Shown here: positions 58,766 to 64,000 of the stretch, piece after piece | Position numbering within the stretch: position 1 is the stretch's first letter | How the letters are laid out: the number at the start of each line of letters is the position of its first letter | From: Actinoallomurus sp963736325 | GTDB taxonomy: Bacteria > Actinomycetota > Actinomycetes > Streptosporangiales > Streptosporangiaceae | Length of the DNA: 64,000 bases | NCBI GenBank assembly: GCA_963736325.1 | Contig: CAVTOG010000016.1 | Coordinates: 568,189 to 632,188 of the forward strand | Direction: 5' to 3' | The notes under the pieces: model-generated | What the model was told of the DNA's origin: nothing | Database searches by the model: none | Seen by the model: the letters and a program-made list of their open reading frames with translations, nothing else | Position numbers and translations under genes: made by a program

Positions 58766-58825
58766 AGGCAAAAGACCCTGAGCGATCAACGCCCAGGGTC
58801 TTTTGTCACAACAACGGTCTCAGCC
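58766..58825 (+). repeat. Fifth copy of the tRNA-Thr downstream flank
   Basis: AGGCAAAAGACCCTGAGCGA plus TCA repeats the sequence 3' of attachment copies 1 and 2 (41160 and 43691). AACAACGGTCTCAGCCG then resembles AGCAACGGCCTCAGCCG near 41214. The tRNA-derived core itself is missing. It may mark the outer edge of the island. Confidence 0.6.
58770..58804. terminator. Bidirectional hairpin terminator
   Basis: AAAAGACCCTG and CAGGGTCTTTT form a perfect 11-bp stem with T-tracts on both strands. It lies between the terpene synthase gene and the convergent secreted-protein gene. Confidence 0.85.
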
Positions 58826-58827
58826 GG

Positions 58828-59205
58828 TCACGGGTGCCAGACGGTCGCCTTGTTGAAGTAGTAGCTCGGCGGGTAGGTCGTGCAGAACGTGCTGCCCGTG
58901 CGTTTGTGGGCCGTGCCTTTGACCTTGATCGTCCAGCCCGGGTAGGCGATGAATCCCTTGGGGCCGTAGAGGCCACCGTTGCCGCCGAGCTTGTAACGCG
59001 TGTCCCTGATCTGATACCAGTGCGTGCCGAGGGCTTCGAGGCAGCCGTCGTAGTGCGCGAACTTTCCGGTGTAGGTCTTCACCGCCTGCGTCGAGACGGT
59101 GCCGCCCTCGCGTATCTGTGCCGATGCCGGCGTGGCGAGTGAAACGGCGGACATCGCTAGTCCGGCGGCCACCAGACGGGTCGTCATACGAATTGCCGTG
59201 CGCAT
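58828..59205 (-). CDS. Small secreted protein, unknown function
   Basis: 125 residues. MRTAIRMTTRLVAAGLAMSA and SLATPASAQ form a signal peptide cleaved near residue 30. The mature part is Tyr/Gly/Lys-rich with two Cys (DGCLEAL, STFCTTY), probably one disulfide. ATG at 59205 has an AGGAAT-type site. No family recognised. Confidence 0.7.
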   Translation of the reverse strand: MRTAIRMTTRLVAAGLAMSAVSLATPASAQIREGGTVSTQAVKTYTGKFAHYDGCLEALGTHWYQIRDTRYKLGGNGGLYGPKGFIAYPGWTIKVKGTAHKRTGSTFCTTYPPSYYFNKATVWHP

Positions 59206-59437
59206 GTCGATTCCTTTCGTACGCCTATCGCGGTCCGTGAACTGCGGCGACACGATTCGCCCCCGCGTCGTGATCACAATTTTTCCCCTCCGTGGTGATC
59301 ACGTGAATACTTTAGGACGGCCGGAATAGCGTCGCGGAGAGCCGTTCGTACATTCCTGCACAGGACAAATGTCACGGGTGTTCCTGATCGGGATCGTTAG
59401 CCTCGGATTAATCGCCCGAAATGGCCTGAACGGCACA

Positions 59438-59773
59438 TTAAGGACGCACGGCAGGGCCGCACCTGGGCGCCGAACCACCGGCGTAGTGCCGTGTCCAGGC
59501 CCGGCCCGCCTGTCCACGCCACGTACCCGTCGGGGCGTACGAATTGTGGCGCCGTCGTGTGTCTCGACGCGGTCGGACCAGCCCGCGGGCGGTGACGCGC
59601 CGACGAGTACGGGCGCGGCCGTCGGGCGCGGCCGGGACGTCGGGGGCGTGCCCGCGGATCTGCGCGGCCGGCTTCCAGCTGAGATTCACCGCGTCCTGCA
59701 GGCCCAGGTTGAGCCCCTGGCCGCCGACCGGGAGGTGGAAGCGTGCGGTTCTCAAGCAGACGGTGACCAGCAC
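59438..59773 (-). pseudogene. FAD-dependent aromatic monooxygenase, C-terminal remnant
   Basis: FHLPVGGQGLNLGLQDAVNL followed by SWKPAAQIRGHAP is the last FAD-binding motif of the PheA/TetX/RdmE-type hydroxylases. The usual ending (YVAWTGGPGLDTALRRWFGA) appears in a different frame near 59460-59520, and the segment between has been shortened. No N-terminal part remains. Confidence 0.75.
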
Positions 59774-60552
59774 AGGTGCGGAGGGACTCCGTCAGTCAGG
59801 AAGCGCTCCTCGAACGGTGGCCACTGCGTGAGGTCGTCGATGACGTGTACGCGGCGGTCCGCCGGTTCGCCGTGACCCGCGGGCAGTTCGGGGCGTACGG
59901 AGCCCGGTGTGAGCGCGGCTCGCTCGGCGACCGCGAGCATGGCCTCGGCGTTGAAGGGCCTGTTCGGCTCGATGTCGAAGCTGTCGGGGTCCAGATTCTG
60001 GAGCAGCGCCTGGACGGCGGTCTCGTCCACTGTCCGCGCGCGTGCGGCACGGACCAGGTTCTCGAAGGCCTCCCATGCCTCATTCTCCTGGCCGAGAAAG
60101 GCGCTCTCCACCTGGTCGTCGCGCCCGGTGCCGCCGCCCCCTCCGTTTTCCAACCCGTCCGGATAGTTCGTACGGGCCCACGTCGAGCCGTCCCACCAGT
60201 AGACGTACTGGATGATCTGCTCCTCGCGCATCATCGTCGCGAGCCATTCCCAGGGCAGCCAGGCCGGTCCACCCGCCAGCGGGTCGACGGGCGGAACCTG
60301 GTGACGGGTCTCGCTGTAGTCGACGTCGTAGCCGTAGAGGAGCGCCCGGCCACCGCCGACCCAGCTCATCCCGTGCCAGCCGTTGCCGACATCGTCGGTA
60401 CGCACCCCGTCCTCGCGTACGGTCGCACCGAATCCCGAGGTGCCCACGGTGAGCATGGCCAGGGCGCAGGACTCGGCCCACAGGTCCTCAGGGGCGGACA
60501 GGTTCAGCTCCACGGGCACAGCGGTACTCCCAACTCCAGTGATGATCGTCAT
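59752..60552 (-). CDS. Conserved protein of unknown family, paralogue of the 55408 gene
   Basis: 266 residues from ATG 60552. Blocks shared with the 55408 protein are GMSWVGGGRALLYGYD, PVDPLAGGPAWLPWEWL and YVYWWDGSTWARTNYPDGL. A Gly run (GGGGG) separates this domain from a helical C-terminal part with ELPAGHGEPADRRVHVIDDL. Its 3' end overlaps the start of the monooxygenase remnant by 22 bp. No signal peptide. Confidence 0.7.
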   Translation of the reverse strand: MTIITGVGSTAVPVELNLSAPEDLWAESCALAMLTVGTSGFGATVREDGVRTDDVGNGWHGMSWVGGGRALLYGYDVDYSETRHQVPPVDPLAGGPAWLPWEWLATMMREEQIIQYVYWWDGSTWARTNYPDGLENGGGGGTGRDDQVESAFLGQENEAWEAFENLVRAARARTVDETAVQALLQNLDPDSFDIEPNRPFNAEAMLAVAERAALTPGSVRPELPAGHGEPADRRVHVIDDLTQWPPFEERFLTDGVPPHLCWSPSA

Positions 60553-60779
60553 CGCGTTCGACGCGCCGCCCACTCCCGGAGTTCCCCTGCTGATCCTTGG
60601 CGGCCTGGCCAAGTATCCGCCGGGCGCGCGGGACTGGAGGCGGCGGGCACCACCGCGTACGGGCTGGAATGGAAGTCGAACGGTGGCCGGTCTCGCCGTG
60701 GGTTTCCCGCTCCGGCCACGGGCGCGGGTCGCCTGAGCGTAGCCACCGCGGCCACCGGACGCGGCGTGCTGACAAAGCT

Positions 60780-61356
60780 GTTCGGGCCAATGCCGGGTCA
60801 AGGCGGCGGCCGTGGCCACCGGTGTCATCGCGGTCGGCTCGGCAAGTACGGCCGCGGTCGTCGTCACGCGCCACCACAAGCCCAAGCCCGCCCCGGCCGT
60901 ACGCGTCGAGCCGGCCCGTCGCGGGCCTGGACCTGTGGAACCCGCGCTATGGCCGAATGACCGGACCACGGGACGCCGCCCTAACGGCGCCCGCTCGACC
61001 TGGGCATCGCCGAGCTGTGGCAGGCGAACGCGGAGGCCGTCCCGCCCTTTACGAAGCCGACCGTCCTGGACTCCGAACCCACGGTCGGGCCGCGCGGCGG
61101 ACGCTCTTGCCGGTCCGGTACTCGCCGCCGAAACAGGGCTGCTTCGATCTGCCCGACGTCGTGGTCAACGTGGACCCGCGAGGCACTGACCGCCACCGGC
61201 GTATTCCGTCCCGAGACGCTCACCTCGACCTTGTCGGACCGGTCGCTGTTCTTCGCCGCGGACGGCGTGTGTTCGCACGTGGGCAGCGAACGCTCCGTCT
61301 TCTCGGTGACGCTGCCGTACTCGGAGTCTCGGAACCTGTTCCACCCCGGTAACTGA
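60780..61356 (+). pseudogene. Decayed membrane-anchored or secreted protein
   Basis: VKAAAVATGVIAVGSASTAA then VVVTRHHKPKPAPAV reads as a membrane anchor with a basic, Pro-rich linker. Later frames give ELWQANAEAVPPFTKPTVLD and, near the end, LTSTLSDRSLFFAADGVCSH followed by FSVTLPYSESRNLFHPGN and a stop. The pieces lie in different frames, so the gene is broken at least twice. Confidence 0.5.
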
Positions 61357-61360
61357 TGAT

Positions 61361-61642
61361 CTACCGGGCCCCGCCGGCGGCCGTCACCGGAGCGACGGGC
61401 TCGGGCGTCCCCACGTCTCGCGAAATGTTGGTGTTGTCGCCCACGTCGTTGACCGTGAAGGGGTTGATGGCCGTGATGTGGTGAAAATGGTGGTTGTTGC
61501 TGAGGTTGCGATTGCCGTGACGGTGATGGTCGCTTTGGGACGCGTCCCCCGCCGACGCGTTCGCCGTGGCCAGGCCGAGGGCGGTGCCTCCCGTGATGGC
61601 CAGGAGCGCTACGGCGATTGCGGTGCTTTTAGACAAGACCAT
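61361..61642 (-). CDS. Small secreted protein, His/Asn-rich
   Basis: 93 residues. Signal peptide STAIAVALLAITGGTALGLA ending near ANASAG, then a His/Asn-rich stretch (DHHRHGNRN, NNHHFHH) and FTVNDVGDNTNISRDVG. The NTN..R pattern also occurs in the next small protein (NVSRNTNSAR), so they may be related. AAGGAAGG lies upstream of the ATG at 61642. Possibly a cell-surface structural peptide; unproven. Confidence 0.65.
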   Translation of the reverse strand: MVLSKSTAIAVALLAITGGTALGLATANASAGDASQSDHHRHGNRNLSNNHHFHHITAINPFTVNDVGDNTNISRDVGTPEPVAPVTAAGGAR

Positions 61643-61817
61643 TTGAGTTGCCTTCCTTGAAGATTGCTTCACGATGTCGGCGAAGCGCGGCAGTCGCGGG
61701 TGGTCCGGAGACGGAGCCCCGTACGGTCGAGTGAGACCCCGTCTCCGGCGAGCACCAGACACAGCGAGCGCCGATATGGGCTGTGACCTCGCTGTTCTCG
61801 GCTGTGGGCGGTGACTG

Positions 61818-62198
61818 TTACGCGCCGCCTACCGGTGTCTGTTGTTGTTGTTGCTGCTGCTGGCCGTCGTCGCCGCCACCGCCGCCTCCGCCGCCGCCAC
61901 CACCGGCAGCCGCTGCGGCAGAGTCACGCTGTCTCTGCCGCGCGCTGTTCGTGTTCCTGCTGACGTTGGAGAGTCTGAGCCGGTTGATGACGATGGTTCG
62001 TTCGTGGGTGCGGTTCGCGTTGAGGGCGCGGCCGGATAGGTGGCTGGCCTGCCTGCTGTGGTGGCTGGACGGATAGATGCCCTGATGCCCGCTCTTTACC
62101 GCAGCGCTGGCCGTTGTGGCGGTGCCTAGGCCGAGAGCGGCGCCTCCTGCGACGGCCAGCCAGGACGCGACAACCGTCGTTCTTCTCGAAAAACGCAT
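61818..62198 (-). CDS. Small secreted protein with poly-Gly and poly-Gln tracts
   Basis: 126 residues. Signal peptide TVVASWLAVAGGAALGLGTA up to TASAAV. The mature chain has INRLRLSNVSRNTNSARQRQ, then a run of 11 Gly, DDG, a run of 8 Gln (mixed CAG and CAA codons) and TPVGGA. Start ATG at 62198 with AAGGAAGG upstream. No family known to me. Confidence 0.65.
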   Translation of the reverse strand: MRFSRRTTVVASWLAVAGGAALGLGTATTASAAVKSGHQGIYPSSHHSRQASHLSGRALNANRTHERTIVINRLRLSNVSRNTNSARQRQRDSAAAAAGGGGGGGGGGGDDGQQQQQQQQTPVGGA

Positions 62199-62525
62199 CA
62201 ATCTTGCCTTCCTTGGACAAATGACGTCGAGGTCCGAATTAAACGTTCTTGGCGTAGCTGCAGGTTTTTGGCGCGAAATCCGCCTTAAATAACCCGTGGT
62301 GCATGGCTTAATCAAGCCGTTTATCCGGCTCTACCTCGCATGCTTCGCGAAGGTCGTTCCCGCGACCAACTTTGACGAAACCGCTGTATGTGAGAGCTTG
62401 AGATCGATATTGAAAAAACCGACGCGAATAAAATTTCGCCGAAATTGTCACACTCCTCAGCTCCAGGGAGTGGTGAAGTCGTCATTTGGTGCAGGCTTGC
62501 GGTGAAGTGTCTTCCTATAGAGCGA
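62199..62525. other. AT-richer intergenic stretch
   Basis: It contains AAAAAACC and AATAAAATTTCG near 62412-62440, unusual for this genome. It probably holds the promoter of the 61818 gene. No gene seen. Confidence 0.45.
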
Positions 62526-62562
62526 AAATGGGACCCCGCACTGTGGTGCGGGATCCCATTTC
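62526..62562 (-). terminator. Hairpin terminator of the Gly/Gln-tract gene
   Basis: AAATGGGA-CCCGCA and TGCGGG-ATCCCATTT pair almost perfectly around a short loop. It lies 35 bp downstream of the stop at 62597 on the minus strand. Confidence 0.7.
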
Positions 62563-62596
62563 TTGGGCGTAAGTGCGCCTTACGGCCTACTCGGCG

Positions 62597-62989
62597 CTAT
62601 CGGACGCGGCTAGTGGTGACGGCGGAGCGCGGGGCGACCGCCGAGACCGGCGAGACCGCCTCGGAGGGCGGCCGTGGTGACGGCCGGCGGCGACTGCTGC
62701 TGCAGCGCCGCGCCGACGGCCGCCGCCGCGGCGGCGGGCGTCGCGTCGTCTGTTGCTGCTGTTGCTGCTGCTGCTGGCCGCCGCCACCGCCACCGCCGCC
62801 ACCGCCGCCACCGCCAGCGGCGGCCGCGCCACCACCGGCGGCGGCCGCGCCTCCTCCGCCTCCTCCGCCGCCACCGCCGGCGAGCAGGTGCGGCGCTGCG
62901 GCCTGAGCGGCCGAGCAGAGTACGAGACCGGACGCTCCGGCGAGAATGAGACCGGAAATGGCGACTGCCATGCGCTTCCGAGCTTCCAT
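62597..62989 (-). CDS. Secreted protein with poly-Gly/Ala and poly-Gln tracts
   Basis: 130 residues. AGGAGGA precedes the ATG at 62989. Signal peptide AVAISGLILAGASGLVLCSA to AQAAAP, then Gly10, two Ala4 blocks, Gly13 and Gln9. The last 50 residues in this frame are Arg/Pro/Ser-rich. Another frame through the same DNA (TPAAAAAAVGAALQQQSPPA, then VTTAALRGGLAGLGG) looks more like an exported tail, so a length change in the CAG-rich repeat may have shifted the frame. Confidence 0.6.
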   Translation of the reverse strand: MEARKRMAVAISGLILAGASGLVLCSAAQAAAPHLLAGGGGGGGGGGAAAAGGGAAAAGGGGGGGGGGGGGQQQQQQQQQTTRRPPPRRRPSARRCSSSRRRPSPRPPSEAVSPVSAVAPRSAVTTSRVR

Positions 62990-63315
62990 GAAGCTTTCCT
63001 CCTTGAGAGTACGGCTTTTTTAGGGCGTAATATGCGAAATGAACACGCTGGCTTCAGGGTGATGGCTGCAAATCGGTGCCATTTGGCCTCATGTCGCATG
63101 TGCCAGCGAGTATCCATTTTCCCCGAGATCGTACTGTGAAACAGTGAGGCGGGAGTCTTTGTTCAAACGCAAGCTGGATCAGCCTGTATTGGCGAAATAG
63201 ATAAGAATGGTAGAGGTAGCTCCGATCGCCGAGGCGGCAGGGATCGAAGAAGGCGTGATTTCCCGGTGGCGCGCGTACCGTGGCTCCACCCGGGGGGCTC
63301 CCGGATGAGGGCGGG
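62990..63315. other. Intergenic stretch, no gene seen
   Basis: 326 bp with a lower-GC centre; probable promoter region of the 62597 gene. No coding frame supported. Confidence 0.45.
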
Positions 63316-63987
63316 TTACTCCGCGGCCGACGCGGCGGCGTGGCAGGCGCCGCGCCCTTCCGCGTGGGCGATGATCCTTCCGGCCCTGATTCGTACGGCG
63401 GACTCCGTGGCGTCGCTCACGGCAGACACACCCGCTGCGGCGGCCAATTTGCCCGATTCGTCGTGTACCACCTGCAGGCGCGGCCAGGAAGACGCCGGGA
63501 AGGCCTGACGCAGGCAGCCGCAGAGATCGGCCACGGCCAGGCGGGCCAGTGGGGCCAGCTCGTCAGGGTCGCCGGTGACGAGGAGCGCGGTGACCTCGGC
63601 TCCAGGAGGCGCCGCGCGTACGGCCTCCTCCACCGCTTCCAGCCGGTGCAGGCCCAGTATCGCGACCACGCCGTCTTCGGTGAGCCTCGCCGGCTCGCCG
63701 TTCATCGCGTTCGTCGCCGGAGGCGGGGTCCACGGCTCGTCGGCCGGGCGGGCCTGCGGAACGTAGGGAAGGTGGGGTGGCGGCCAGCCGTCGCCGAGGT
63801 CCAGGTCGGTGAGGTGCTCGCAGGCCCGTACGACGTCGAACGGGTCGGTGAAGCCGGGTGCGGCGGCGGCCAGCTGACCGGCGCCGTGCAGGGTCGTGAG
63901 CACGGTCTCGGCGACGCGTACGAGGCGGCCGGACGGTGCGAGCATTCGCTCCAGGGAGAGGCCGAGCAGGAGTGCGTTCACCTTCAT
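63316..63987 (-). CDS. Conserved hypothetical protein
   Basis: 223 residues from ATG 63987. An N-terminal helical part (LLLGLSLERMLAPSGRLVRV) leads to a Pro-rich linker (about 70-95) and a C-terminal alpha/beta domain that looks redoxin-like: GVVAILGLHRLEAVEEAVRA, EVTALLVTGDPDELAPLARL and LQVVHDESGKLAAAAGVSAV. No CxxC is present. No signal peptide. Function unknown. Confidence 0.6.
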   Translation of the reverse strand: MKVNALLLGLSLERMLAPSGRLVRVAETVLTTLHGAGQLAAAAPGFTDPFDVVRACEHLTDLDLGDGWPPPHLPYVPQARPADEPWTPPPATNAMNGEPARLTEDGVVAILGLHRLEAVEEAVRAAPPGAEVTALLVTGDPDELAPLARLAVADLCGCLRQAFPASSWPRLQVVHDESGKLAAAAGVSAVSDATESAVRIRAGRIIAHAEGRGACHAAASAAE

Positions 63988-64000
63988 CAGCTGCGCGTAC

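Noticed and set aside
61783..62076. Plus-strand frame with poly-Cys and poly-Pro
   Set aside because: It is the antisense shadow of the Gly/Gln tracts of the minus-strand secreted protein.
62690..62900. CRISPR or simple-sequence repeat array
   Set aside because: The repetition is codon repetition for Gly, Ala and Gln inside a secreted protein gene; there are no spacers.

Overview
This window is high-GC actinomycete chromosome. Mycothiol glycosyltransferase MshA, CarD, SenX3-RegX3-PhoU, GTG/TTG starts and leaderless or GTGA-coupled genes point to Actinomycetota. A Streptosporangiales/Thermomonosporaceae-type organism is my inference; no rRNA is present to settle it.

Layout. 1-41 kb is mostly ordinary core and conserved genes. 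It holds an MMPL exporter fragment; a BlaI/M56-peptidase pair divergent from cydAB with BlaI-type operators between them; a MarR/NAD-epimerase pair; an isolated alaS; a PadR-controlled FtsX-type ABC exporter; a lone sugar-type binding lipoprotein beside a second, near-identical PadR; an RsbW-like kinase; an ECF41-like sigma factor that has lost most of its SnoaL domain; a macrodomain protein; mshA-ybjN-gpmA; phoU divergent from senX3-regX3 with an 11-bp-phased PHO box; and the carD-ispF ... cysS-clpN-rlmB block, with ispD missing from its usual place. Between gpmA and phoU (22.4-27.0 kb) lies a small accessory patch: a STAS protein and a receiver protein that have both lost their phosphorylation residues, a secreted protein, and the membrane tail of a NACHT NTPase without its NTPase.

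41-58.8 kb is a stacked accretion island at a tRNA-Thr(TGT). The 3' end of the tRNA is repeated at 43.6, 50.9 and 51.8 kb, and the downstream flank recurs at 58.77 kb. Short TGACAGCAACG-like repeats, which look like integrase arm sites, sit beside each copy. The segments carry integrase remnants, an orphan NphB/CloQ-type aromatic prenyltransferase, an IS481 scar, an IS3 element with a mutated catalytic Asp, a C3-like ADP-ribosyltransferase toxin domain cut by that IS, a duplicated-domain protein that may be its immunity partner, a MinD-like ATPase, a roughly 0.9-kb segment holding only a toxin-antitoxin pair between two tRNA copies, a methyltransferase, an AraC regulator, and an EF-hand protein translationally coupled to a class I terpene synthase. 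Broken genes are frequent here: sulfatase, beta-glucuronidase, Ser/Thr kinase and a secreted protein.

58.8-64 kb holds secreted proteins of unknown function, a broken FAD monooxygenase, a second member of an unknown family also found at 55.4 kb, and a run of small exported proteins, two of them with poly-Gly followed by poly-Gln tracts.

Main candidates for novelty: the tandem tRNA-Thr element family with its minimal toxin-antitoxin segment, the EF-hand/terpene synthase couple, the orphan prenyltransferase lacking the NphB metal-binding Asp, the paired phospho-dead STAS/receiver proteins, and the Gly/Gln-tract secreted proteins.
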